A stretch of DNA of 64,000 nt from Emydura subglobosa (Eukaryota > Chordata > Testudines > Chelidae): the NCBI GenBank assembly GCA_007922225.1, contig ML679960.1:5914527-5978526 (forward strand). The letters are read 5' to 3'. The notes below the pieces were generated by a model. The model saw only the letters and a list, made by a program, of their open reading frames with translations, was not told the DNA's origin and made no database searches. The first letter of the stretch is position 1; every line of letters begins with the position of its first letter. Made by a program: the position numbers and the translations under genes. Below are positions 1-9,530 of this stretch, piece by piece.

Positions 1-660
1 AAAGGATAACAAGGATCATCTTCAAAATTTGGACACTGTTTTGCAATATTTGGAAGACCATGGACTGAGACTATGATGACACTAATGTGAGTTTTTCAAG
101 CCTTCAGGTGAATATTTTGGACATGAAACTGATGTCATGGCCTTCAGGGAACTGCCAGAGAAAGAGAAGGTGGTTGGTTCTTTAAGCACCACCAGAGAAC
201 ATTCCACAGTTATATTCATTCTTAGGACTGCTTAATTACTACAGTGAATTTCTGCCTAATCTGATGACAGTATTGGCACGTACATAAACTCTTACAAGCA
301 AAGACAAAATGGAAATGAACTAAGGAGTGTGTGTGCATTTCAGAAGGCAGAAAAGCTGTTTGCATCAACCAAAGTTCTTACGCATTTTGATGCCTCACTA
401 CCATTGCGATTGTCTTGTGATGCTTCACCAAATGGAGCTCGTGCAGTTCTTTCCCACTGATTCTTCCTGTTGTGCAGGGCACTGCTGCATCATCATCACC
501 ACGTTACCCAAGTGAGTGTGAAAACCATTGATGTGACTGAATTTACAACTTGTTTAACTAGTGAGTTGCTATTCCAGAACAGAATAATGCCTTGCAATTT
601 AATAGTCTGCGGTTGTCCATCCACAACTTTTGGTTATATAGTGTTGGTCACATAAAGGAT
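1..660 (+). pseudogene. Ty3/Gypsy retrotransposon pol remnant (RT end and RNase H start)
   Basis: Read across several frames, the plus strand resembles the end of a Ty3/Gypsy reverse transcriptase and the start of RNase H. The pieces run in the normal order: a leader like LQNLDTVLQYLEDHGLRL (about 20-75), a CEFFKPSGEYFG-like block (about 90-120), a LLNYYSEFLPNL-like block (about 231-262) and FDASLPLRLSCDASPNGA (about 387-435), where the Asp of CDAS is the usual first RNase H acidic residue. Stops and frameshifts occur throughout. After about 460 the RNase H match is lost, probably by deletion, and 470-660 is not recognised. The left edge is cut by the window. It is non-functional. Confidence 0.75.
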
Positions 661-686
661 AATATTTATATATTTGGAAAATATGT

Positions 687-890
687 AAAAGTAGGGTGGA
701 GGAATGTAATTTTTTTGTCCCTTTAAATGATTGGGAGCTCTGTATTCCCTTCTTCTCCCAGAGTAAAATCTCACTTTCATGTTAGTGTCAGTTTTGCTGC
801 CAGAACAATAAAGCCACCACAGCAGACAGCTGTGTATTTAAACCCATTTGTCTGTGACTATCTCCTTCTTTGCGGGGTCGATATATAACA
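687..890 (+). mobile_element. Polypurine tract and LTR of the Gypsy-type element
   Basis: An almost pure purine stretch at 687-704 sits directly before TG at 705, the arrangement of a polypurine tract against a 3' LTR. The LTR candidate runs from TGTAATTTT at 705 to ATATAACA at 890 (186 bp, TG...CA) and has a polyadenylation signal AATAAA at 807-812. No second LTR copy was found, so the right boundary rests on the terminal CA alone. Confidence 0.5.
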
Positions 891-1113
891 GAAGTGGCTA
901 GAAGAACTGCCGTGAGCAGGAGTTACCCAGGTCTCCTCCAAGATCCTTGATCGTGGGCCTTAGAGTCAGAGGGCTGGAGAGTCTGAGGGCCACAGAAAAC
1001 AGACTCCATGGGAGTAGAAAAGACTCTCTAATCAAGAAGGGCTGAGATTGGCTTGTCAACACTAAGAAGAGACCAGACTCAGGGTAGAGAAGAAAAGGCC
1101 CAGGACTAAGCAT
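891..1113 (+). other. Purine-rich sequence after the LTR, possibly retroelement leader
   Basis: Begins GAAGTGGCTAGAAG and is rich in GGAG and GAGAAG runs up to about 1110. A TGG-containing primer-binding site close behind an LTR would look like this, but no tRNA 3' end was matched. It may equally be flanking DNA. Confidence 0.25.
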
Positions 1114-2530
1114 TATTTTATTTTATGCTAATATATTAGATTTTGCAAGAAAGTGTGTAATTGGACAAAATCTTGTGTGGAGTCTTTTAAGGAGCCCCAC
1201 AAAGGGAGGTCAACAGGGAGTGCAGCAGGGCAGGCTTGTCCATTTACAAGTGTTGTAAATGTTCAGTAGTTAATGACTGTTTCATGGCTATCCATTGGCC
1301 ATAATTCATAAAACATGGTCAGTTCCTCATAGCTGGAATATATTCATCAATTAAAACACTACCCAATGTATTTAACATATTAACAGGGCCATTAGTGACT
1401 TGTTTTCTCAACAAAAGACTGTAATTGTTAATCTTTTATTACTTCATTTTCACTTTCAACATAACATTCACAGTTTAACACTACAACTGCAAAAATGATT
1501 AATGAACCTGAAAATTAATTCACAAAATGGTTCAAAATACTAATGTATAACATGGTGTAGAAACTCCAAATTGTGTTTTTATCATGTTCCACCAGTGTCA
1601 CACTTTCTAGAGACACATTTTACAGTATATTAACTGCCTGATCATTGTGAATTAATTATGAATTAGTTTAGCTTCCGTTGCCATTTTTCTATATTGATTT
1701 AAATGGTAGATGTGTTTTTAAAAAACTGATATTTACAATGATAAAAAGGAGGTCAGCAAACATCTAATTAATCTCTTTCTTCAAAAATGTGAGCTGACAA
1801 ATGTTTTAATTTAATTATAGGGAAAATAGTCTTTGGGTTAGTCTATCCTTCTAGGATCAGGCCCGTGGCGAACAGCACTTTTCTATGATTAATAATAAAT
1901 TATTATTGTTATCTATAACACTATTATTAATCATGGTGTTTCACAGTCAATTTTAAATAAGGGTCCTTGACCTGATGAATTTACAGTTTTTGGGAAGGTA
2001 TAGAACAAGGATCTGTGCTCCTCACTATTTACAAAGGCTGTGAAAGGACAGCCCAAAATTACAGCCCTCCACTTGAGGTTGGATATGAAAGAGGACAGTG
2101 AGGTTTCCTTGTACAATTGTTACTATGTGAATAACAGTGTGCTGATATTATCAGAGCAAGGCTTAATTGTTGCTTACATCAGCTATAAATTTCCAACTGT
2201 AGTATGCAAATAAATGTAAGGATTCTCTTCTTTTTACTTACAGAATACTTTGTTGCCCAGACATTAAAAAAAATTTCTTTGGGTTAGTATCTCCTCCCTG
2301 GTTTCATCCTGAAAAATAAGGGGACAATTTAAAGGTAACATATTTAGAATTGTTGAAGGGAAATGCTTCTTTTACATAATGTAACATTTTCCTTCTCTGA
2401 ACAATTCACCAGGGATATTATCAGTTTCCAATACTTCCCTCTCAGGCATTTTAAATTATTTTTCCTACATTCAAATGTATCATAGATGCTATACAAAATA
2501 AATTAAGAGAAATTCCCCCAAAGAGCTAAG
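1114..2530. other. No gene; AT-rich sequence with one short palindrome
   Basis: I see no coding or recognisable repeat signal apart from a perfect 13-bp inverted repeat, ATGATTAATAATA at 1885-1897 against 1922-1934. Confidence 0.5.
1885..1934. repeat. Inverted repeat, 13-bp arms
   Basis: ATGATTAATAATA (1885-1897) is the exact reverse complement of 1922-1934; the loop is 24 bp. It could be the decayed core of a small palindromic element or chance in AT-rich DNA. Confidence 0.6.
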
Positions 2531-2720
2531 GCCCAGATTTTAAAAGGTATTTCTGTGCTGCTCTGCTCAACATTGCAACGCTTAATTGACTTAGGAGCCC
2601 GTCTCATTTCAAAAGTAACGTAGGGTCCTACATCAGTTAGGCATTGCAACAGTGAGTAGAGCAATGCCTACATTCCTTCAAAATCTGGGACTGATACCAA
2701 ATATTCTAACACCTTCATCC
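2530..2720. repeat. Ancient amniote-type interspersed repeat (palindromic family)
   Basis: GCCCAGATTTTAAAAGG near 2531 and CAAAATCTGGGAC near 2680 form inverted ends around a centre with CTTAGGAGCC and TAGGCATTG. This matches a diffuse reptile repeat with CCCAGATTTTCAAA ends that I recognise from memory but cannot name. Confidence 0.4.
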
Positions 2721-3590
2721 TTCAAATATTATGCATCTGAGTCATTTTGCACATGTAAGATGTCCCAATGAATGTGCCCCATTAAAATCAAAGGGATTTT
2801 TGTCATTGGCTAGTATTTGGCCCATTGAATCCAGTGGGACTAGTCACATGGGGACAATAGGACCAACATTTGGTCCACTGGCACTGGTCATTAGTAAACT
2901 TTTCTTCCATGTGTATGTGTTTTCAGGTTCGGGGCTTAATTTCAGAAGTGATATGCTGGTGGGAGTAGCAAACACAGGGGGGAGATGGGGTGAGGAAGGA
3001 TAAAGGTTACAGCAAACATACTCATAACATCCTGTGAGATAAGTAAATATCATGATGCCTGTTTTATGAAGAAATTGTTGGTACAAATCAATTAGGAATG
3101 AAATATTTCAAAAGCTCATATGTGACTTAAGAGCACACGTCCCACTGAAAGGCAATGATATATGTGTTTTTAAGTCACCTACATGCTTTGAAAATCACAC
3201 CCTAAATCTCTTACTCAAGGCCACTTAATTTTGAATATTATCTCTGAAACACCTATTACCACTCCATAATGAAAAACCAGCAATAATCCCCATCCCACCC
3301 TACCCCTAGCCCCTCACACAAACACAGCCTATGTTTATGCAAGGTTAAGGTTGTATGGTTAAGTGATCAAAATTAAAAAAAAAAAAAATCAAGTAATTTG
3401 GAATTTACAGGCTGCCCTTTATGTAATTGCATTGCTAGTCTTTAAATTCATGATCACTTACGGTTTCTTAAATAACACAGTACACTTATTTTACAGATGG
3501 CATAAACAAATAATGTCTGATTCTCTTCTAACACAAATTTTCCTACTTTACAGCAGTGTAAGTAAAAGAAGAATCAGGTCTCTAGATATG
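2720..3590. other. No gene; unrecognised sequence with an A-run
   Basis: The overlapping short ORFs at 2731-3086 run on both strands and match nothing. An A13 run lies near 3375. Confidence 0.5.
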
Positions 3591-3780
3591 AAAGAGGCAC
3601 TGTGCCCTGGAGGCTAAGACTGGTCTGCCACCTCCGGGATTTGAATTCTGTGTCCAACTCTTCCACAGATGTCTTGTGTGGCCACTTAACATCCCTGTGC
3701 CTTTGTAAAGTGTGAATAATGATACCTGTTTATTTCTTTGTGAGGGTATTGTTAAACTTCCTTAAATAAGGGTTGTGAAT
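3590..3780 (+). repeat. MIR-like CORE-SINE remnant
   Basis: The order of blocks follows MIR: a GATTTGAATTCTGTGTCCAACTC-like B-box region, TGTGTGGCCACTTAAC (the CTTGGGCAAGTCACTTAAC block), CCCTGTGCCTTTGTAAA, then TGAATAATGATACCTG and GGGTATTGTTAAA. Highly diverged; identified from the block order only. Confidence 0.6.
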
Positions 3781-4218
3781 TGCATGTGATTATTAAAGTC
3801 AATCAGTGGAAGATTGGCCTTCATCCCGGTCACCTAGGCTACCGGGGGCATTTTGGGGTGAAAACAAACCCTTATCTTGATAGTGGACCTGGTGTCGGAA
3901 GTGCATGTTGCTCGTTTTCAAGCACTTCATTCTCACCATGCTATCTAGCAGGTGGTGAGTTTGCACACCTTTAACCATCCTGTCTTACACCAGGACGATG
4001 GTTCCAATAACAAATGTATGATCAGTCTTGCTCTCCTCATCCAAGTCCTCTCATTCTCAACTCCCCATAGCTTCTGTTGATACTGGCAGGGTTTCATTCT
4101 TTTGCAATAAACTATTACTGTATGAGAAGTTTATTAAACTCCAAAAGAAAATAACTCTAAAGAAACCCTAAAGAAAATAATATAAATCTTTATAGCACAC
4201 CATGTTTTTAATGTCTTG

Positions 4219-4708
4219 TCATATATACATCCAAGGGTAAGAAACATAACAGTGGGGAGGGCAAGTGCTTACAAAGTCAATTCATTTAGGGTAGATGAGG
4301 CCTGTTCAAAACCGTTGATTAGAAAGTGAGAATGTGTGAACAGTGATAATTGCTTCTTGTAATGAGATAACCATTCCAAGTCCCTATTCAGACCCAGTCT
4401 GATGGTGTCAAGTTTGCATATGAGTTCCAGCCCTGCAGTTTCAGGCTGAAGTCTCTTTTTGAAGTTTTTTTGTTGAAGTATGGCAACTTTCAAGTCAGCT
4501 ACAGAGTGTTGATTGTGAGAGTGGGAGACTGAAGTTCTCTCCTACTGGCTTATGGATGTTACCATTTTTTATGTTTGATTTGTGTCCATTTATTCTTTTG
4601 CGTAGCGACAGTCCGGTTTGGCCAATGTACATTGCAGAGGGGCATTGCTGGAACATGATGGCATATATTACATTAGTAGATGTGCAGGTGAATAAGCTCC
4701 TGATGGTG
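4219..4708 (-). mobile_element. Penelope-like element, inverted partial copy (left arm)
   Basis: This is the reverse complement of about 5493-5990. For example, GTATGGCAACTTTCAAGTCA here mirrors TGACTTGAAAGTTGCCATAC near 5705-5725, and the ATACATCCAAGGGTA end mirrors TACCCTTGGATGTAT near 5970. It carries the minus-strand GIY-YIG end and the following tail of the same element that continues on the plus strand from 4709. The head-to-head joint at 4708/4709 is abrupt. Inverted, 5'-truncated partial copies of this kind are a known feature of Penelope-like elements. Confidence 0.75.
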
Positions 4709-5016
4709 TGGCTGACCTAGAACACCGCTTCCTCAAAACTCGTCCTCAAGCACCTCTTCTTTACCTACGCTACATTGATGACATTTTCATCATCTGGACA
4801 CACGGGAAAGAGTCCCTTGAAGAGTTCCACTCGGATTTCAATAATTTTCACCCCACCATCAACCTCAGCCTGGATCAGTCCACACAAGAAATCCTCTTCC
4901 TGGACACTACAAAACAAATAAGGGAGGGTCACATTAATACTACCCAATACCGAAAACCAGCTGACTGCAATACATTCCTTCGTGCCTCCAGCTTCCACCC
5001 TGGACACATTACATGA
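4709..5016 (+). pseudogene. Penelope-like reverse transcriptase fragment
   Basis: The frame encodes YLRYIDDIFIIWTHG near its N-terminus. YIDD is reverse-transcriptase motif C, with the two catalytic Asp codons at 4777-4782. It is followed by LSLDQSTQEILFLDT, resembling the Penelope-clade downstream block. The frame stops at TGA 5014-5016, where CGA to TGA (CpG decay) is the likely cause, because similar coding sequence continues beyond. The upstream fingers and motif A/B are absent: the copy begins inside the RT at the inverted joint. It is not functional. Confidence 0.8.
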
Positions 5017-5795
5017 TCCATTGTCTACAGCCAAGCCCTAAGATACAACCGGATTTGCTCCAATCCCTCAGACAGAGACAAACACCAACAGGATCTCCAT
5101 AAAACATTCTTAAAAGTACAATACCCACCTGGAGAGGTGAAGAAACAAATTGACAGAGCCAGATGGGTATCCAGAAGTCACCTACTACAAGACAGACCCA
5201 ACAAAGAAAACAACAGAACACCACTGGCCCCACCTACAGCTCCCAGCTAAAATCTCTCCAACACATCATTAAGGGTCTACAACCTATCCTAGAAGATGAT
5301 CCCTCACTCACACAAGCCGTAGGAGGCAGGCCTATCCTTGCTTATAGACAGCCCCCCAATCTGAAGCAAATACTCACCAGCAATCGTAAACCATACAACA
5401 AGAACACTAACCCAGGTACCTATCCCTGCAACAAACCCCGTTGCCAACTCTGCCCACACATCGACTCTAGTGACACCATAACAGGTCCTAACCACATCAG
5501 CCACACCATCAGGAGCTCATTCACCTGCACATCTACTAATGTAATATATGCCAGCATGTTCCAGCAATGCCCCTCTGCCATGCACATTGGCCAAACCGGA
5601 CTGTCGCTACGCAAAAGAATAAATGGACACAAATCAAACATAAAAAATGGTAACATCCATAAGCTAGTAGGAGAGCTCTTCAGTCTCCCAGGACACTCTG
5701 TAGCTGACTTGAAAGTTGCCATACTTCAACAAAAAAAACTTCAAAAACAGACTTCAGGGAGAAACTGCAGAGCTGGAACTCATATGCAAACTTGA
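5017..5795 (+). pseudogene. Penelope-like C-terminal region with GIY-YIG endonuclease remnant
   Basis: After the stop the coding sense continues and shifts frame before about 5163. The region then runs 210 codons, with SLQHIIKGLQPILEDDPSL, a cysteine-rich linker (PCNKPRCQLCPH) and VIYASMFQQCPSAMHIGQTG followed by LSLRKRINGHK. The last two blocks are the GIY-YIG nuclease core: VIY stands for GIY, HIG for YIG (Tyr to His), and then the Arg-rich helix and His. This nuclease fused behind an RT is diagnostic of the EN(+) Penelope clade. The final residues lose similarity after a small frameshift near 5740-5760. Dead copy. Confidence 0.82.
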
Positions 5796-6127
5796 CACAA
5801 TCAGACTGGGTCTGAATAGGAACTTGGAATGGTTATCTCATAACAAGAAGTAATTGTCACTGTTCACACATTCTCACTTTCTAATCAACGGTTGTGAATA
5901 GGCCTCATCTCCCCTAACTGAATTGACTTTGCTAGCATTTGCCCTCCCCATTGCTATGTTTCTACCCTTGGATGTATATATACAGCTCCTATCTGTGATT
6001 TCCATTCCATGCATCTGACAACGTGGGTTGCAGCCCACGAAAGTTTATGCCCACAGAAATTTGTCAATTTTTAAGGTGCTACAGGACTCTTGTTTTTGCT
6101 GTATATAGACTAACACTACTACTAATC
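5796..6127 (+). mobile_element. Penelope-like element 3' tail
   Basis: Continues from the nuclease frame to the tail shared with the copies at 9104-9297 and 12088-12146: GCATCTGACAA, a GTGGG...CCCAC hairpin, CGAAAGTTTATGCCCAC, AAGGTGCTACAGGACTC and a decayed AGACTAACAC terminus. The right boundary near 6127 is approximate and no clear target duplication was found. Confidence 0.75.
6011..6054 (+). ncRNA. Hammerhead-ribozyme-like core in the Penelope tail (degenerate)
   Basis: Order: CTGACAA (6015-6021), a 5-bp helix (6023-6027 with 6034-6038), GAAA (6039-6042), then GTTTATGC, where sister copies have GCTTATGC, able to form a 2-bp hairpin. This is the strand order of a type I hammerhead (CUGANGA, stem II, GAAA, minimal stem III). 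Hammerhead motifs are known from Penelope elements. Here the invariant G of CUGANGA is A, the expected U before the cleavage site is C and helix I is not evident, so this copy should be inactive even if the assignment is right. Confidence 0.3.
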
Positions 6128-6760
6128 TTAAACTTTTCATAAAATCATTGTTGATCCTGTTTTACCTTTGTTACTGCTCCTTCTTTTTAAATAAGGATTA
6201 TTATTTTTAAAACTTTATTGTAATTTATTAAAGGTGAGGTTTAAAAAAAGGAACAGGACCACACAGAGCATAGAAAGCACTGATGAATTATGTGACATTG
6301 CTTTGATTTCATTTGTCAAAATCAGTATGGCTGATCTAGCTAGAGTTCGATTTATAAATAAAACAGGGCGTTCCCCTTTGTGACTGTCACTCATATAGTG
6401 ATAAATGGGTCAGATGCTCCTCTGAGAATCTATAATACAAATGTGAGCAATTATACAGAAGTCAGTGTAAAGTAAGAGCTTGTCTAAACGGTGGAGGAAT
6501 GTGTTTTATGAAGGTGTAATTTCTAAAATGCACTGGTTTGTTGTGCATTAATTGCTGCATGCAGTCCTTGCTGGTGTGCATTAAACATTCCATAGTTCAC
6601 TTTAACACAGCCCTGTTTCAAACAGCGCTAAGTTCAAGTGCACCAGCAGGATCTCCATAGACCAATTTTAAGGAAAAAGGGTGTGAAATACATTCTATTT
6701 AAGCAAATACTGTTTAGTTGTGTAGTCAGTTGTTGGCTATGAGTGTGTGTTTTTTCTGCG
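6128..6760. other. No gene; unrecognised intronic sequence
   Basis: AT-rich sequence between the Penelope tail and the CR1 remnant. No coding, repeat or regulatory pattern recognised. Confidence 0.5.
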
Positions 6761-8850
6761 TGCTGCACTGGCTCCAGCCAAATAGCCTGTACAGCCAGTA
6801 GCAGCACTTGCAAGCCCTCCCAGCTTGGAATCATCTGCAAACTTTATACTCTCTATGCCATTATCTAAATCATTGATGAAGATATTGAACAGAACCAGAA
6901 CCAGAACTGATCTCTGCAGGACCCTACTCAATATGCCTTTCCATCCTGACTGTGAATCACTGATAACTACCTTCTGGGAATGTTTTTTTAACCGGTGATG
7001 CTCCCACCTTATAGCAGCTCCCTCTCGGTTGTATTCTCTGGGTTTGTTTATGAGAGGGTCATGTGAGACAGTATCTAAATCAAGATATTCCACGTTTACC
7101 GCTTCTCCCCTATGCACAAGGCTTGTTACCCTGTCAAAAAAGCTATTAGGTTGTTTTGATATGATCTGTTCCTGACAAATCCATGCTGACTGTTATTTAT
7201 CATCATATTATCTTCTAGGTGTTTGCTAATTGATTGCTTAATTATTTGCTCCATTATATTTCTGGGTATTGAGTTAAGCTGACTGGTCTGTAATTCCCTG
7301 GGTTTTCCTTATTACTCTTTTTATGGTTTGGCAGTATATTTTCCCTTTTCCAGTCCTTTGGAATCTCACCTGTCTTCCATAACTTTGGCTCATAGAACTC
7401 TTCAGTCAGCTCCTTGAGTATTGTAGGATGTATTTCATCAGGCCCTGGTGACTTTAAAAGTTGTCTAAGTAATTTTTAAGTTATTCTTTTGCTATTTTAG
7501 CCTCTGATTCTACCTGATTTTCAATGGCATTCATAAAGTTAGAAGTCCAATTACTATTAAATTTTTTGGAGAAATACGAAACAAAAAAGTCATTTAGCAC
7601 TTCTGCCATTTTTACATTTTCTGTAGTTGTTTTTTCCCCTCATTGAGTAATGGGCCTACTCTGTCCTTGATCTTCCTCTTGCTTCTAATATATTTGTAGA
7701 ATGTTTTATTGTTACCCTTTATGTCTCTAGCTAGTTTAATCTCATTTAGTGCCTTGGCCCCTCTAATTTTGTCCCTACATACTTGTGTTATTTGTTTATA
7801 TTCATCCTCTGTAATTTGACTTAGTTTCCACTTTTTGTAGGCCTCTTCTTTTGAGTTTCAGATCATTGAAGATCCTCTGGTTAAGCCAGGGCGGTCTCTT
7901 GTCATACTTCCTATCTTTCTTATGCAGTAGAATAGTGTGCCCTTGTGCCCTTAATAACATCTCTTTGAAAAACTGCCAACTCTCTTGAACTGTTTTTTCC
8001 CTTAGACTTGCTTCCCATGGTATCTTACCTACCAATTCCCTGAGTTTGCTAAAGTCTGCCTTCTTGAAATCCATTGTCTTTATTGTGCTGTTTTCCCTCC
8101 TACCATTCCTTAGAATCAGGAACTCCATCATTTCATAAAGACTTCCACCTAAGCTGCCTTCCACTTTCAAATTCTCATCTAGTTCCTCCCTTTTTGTCAA
8201 AATCAAATTTAGAACGGCCTTTCCCCAGTAGCTTTCTCCACCTTCTGAAATTAAAAATTGTTCCTAATACATTCCAAGAATTTGTTGGATAATTTGTGCC
8301 CTGCTGTGTTATTTTCCCAACTGATGTCTGGGTAGTTGAAGTCCCCCATCACTACCAACTCCTGTGTTTTGTATGATTTTGTTAGTTATTTATAAAAAGC
8401 CTCATCCACCACGTCTTCTTGGTTAAATGGTCTATAGTAGACACCCACCTTGTTTTTTAACCCCTTTTATCCTTACCCAGAGACTTTCAACAAGTCTGTC
8501 TCCTATTTTGATCTCAACCTCAGTACAAGTATATACTTTTTTTTTTTATATATAAGGCAAAACCTTTCCCTTTTTCCCTGCCTGTCCTTCCTGTCCAGGC
8601 TGTACCCGTCTATACCAATATTCCAGTCATGTGTGTTATCCCATCACATTTCTATTATATCATAGTTGCATTCATTAACTAATGTTTCTAGTTCTTCCTG
8701 CTTAGTCTCCATACTTCTTGCATTAGAATATAGACATCTAAGATATTGATTTGATTTCCTCCTTATATTTTCTACTATCTCTCCCTTAACCCTACTATAA
8801 TGGCCCATGCTCAACCCAGATTCCAACCCTTTTCCCAGGTCTCCATGTTT
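6760..8850 (-). pseudogene. CR1 LINE ORF2 remnant (endonuclease to reverse transcriptase)
   Basis: Reading the minus strand from 8850 downward gives the CR1 ORF2 order. The endonuclease start is CLYSNARSMETKQEELETL (about 8680-8740), then the EN/RT linker KVEGSLGGSLYEMMEF...[15 protein letters not shown] (about 7840-8160). RT blocks follow: KSPGPDEIHPTILKEL near 7420-7460, NPGNYRPVSL near 7280-7310, LDTVSHDPLI near 7050-7080, LFNIFINDLDNGIES and FADDSKLGG near 6825-6890. FADD is the catalytic RT motif. Many stops and frameshifts are present. The match ends just after FADD, so the RT thumb and 3'UTR are missing; CR1 copies usually lose the 5' end instead. Dead element. Confidence 0.88.
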
Positions 8851-9103
8851 TTGACTTACCTGTGGGCTTTTGTCTATATATTTTATACCCTGGCATTACT
8901 ATGTCCCATTTATTATCATCATTTCACCAAGTTTCAGTGATGCTTATTATATCAATATCCTCATTTAATACCAGGCACTTAAATTTATCCATCTTAATAT
9001 ATAGACTTCTAGCATTTGTGTACAAGCACTTACGAAATTTGTCAATATTCAGTTGTCTGCCTTCATGTGATGTAATTGAAGGAGAATCTTCTTCCTTTGA
9101 CTG
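8851..9103 (-). pseudogene. Second CR1 endonuclease start, upstream of the first
   Basis: The minus strand encodes FRKCLYTNARSLYIKMDKF and then DIDIISITETW, again the N-terminus of CR1 endonuclease (the TETW block holds an active-site Glu). It is followed by a short diverged stretch and then by the other CR1 copy, which begins with its own NARS block. Two endonuclease starts in a row mean two different CR1 fragments joined in the same orientation. The copy continues at 9311 after an inserted Penelope piece. Confidence 0.75.
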
Positions 9104-9310
9104 AAAAGTTCCAGAGGTAGCCGTGTTAATCTGTATATAGCAAAAACAACGAGAGTTATGTAGCACCTTAAAGACTAACACATTTCTGTGGGCATAAGCT
9201 TTCGTGGGTTGCATCTGACAAAGTGGGTTGCAGCCCACAAAAGCTTATGCCCGCAGAAATGTGTTGGTCTTTAAGGTGCTACAGGACTCTCATTGTTCTT
9301 TCTTTGACTG
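9091..9310. mobile_element. Head-to-head Penelope tail insertion with 13-bp target duplications
   Basis: The insert (9104-9297) is flanked by CTTCCTTTGACTG (9091-9103) and CTTTCTTTGACTG (9298-9310), 12 of 13 identical. Left arm, minus sense: AGAGGTAGCCGTGTTAATC through GGCATAAGCTTTCGTGGG. Right arm, plus sense from about 9208: GCATCTGACAAAGTGGG through AAGGTGCTACAGGACTCTCA. The arms are inverted copies of the Penelope 3' tail; only the left one reaches the element terminus. It interrupts the antisense CR1 copy, which resumes at 9311. Confidence 0.82.
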
Positions 9311-9530
9311 TTTCTCTTCAGTTCCTTCATGTACTTTATTAACTTCCATTATCTCATCTTTACTAGGATATACAGGATATACTTTAATGAATTGTCTCTT
9401 TAAGGTATGTGTCTGTTCGAACCATGTGCTCCTCTGCATCTGTCGGGTTTCCCCCAGCTCTTAGCTTACAAAACTTCTCTAAGACTTTTTAAATTTTATA
9501 GGACAGCAAACTTTTTCTTTTTTATCCCAT
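9311..9530 (-). mobile_element. Continuation of the upstream CR1 fragment
   Basis: Resumes after the Penelope insertion. The stretch around GTTCGAACCATGTGCTCCTC, CATCTGTCGGGTTTCCCCCA and AAGACTTTTTAAATTT resembles the antisense of the CR1 ORF1/ORF2 junction as I recall it. The outer boundary near 9530 is approximate. Confidence 0.5.
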
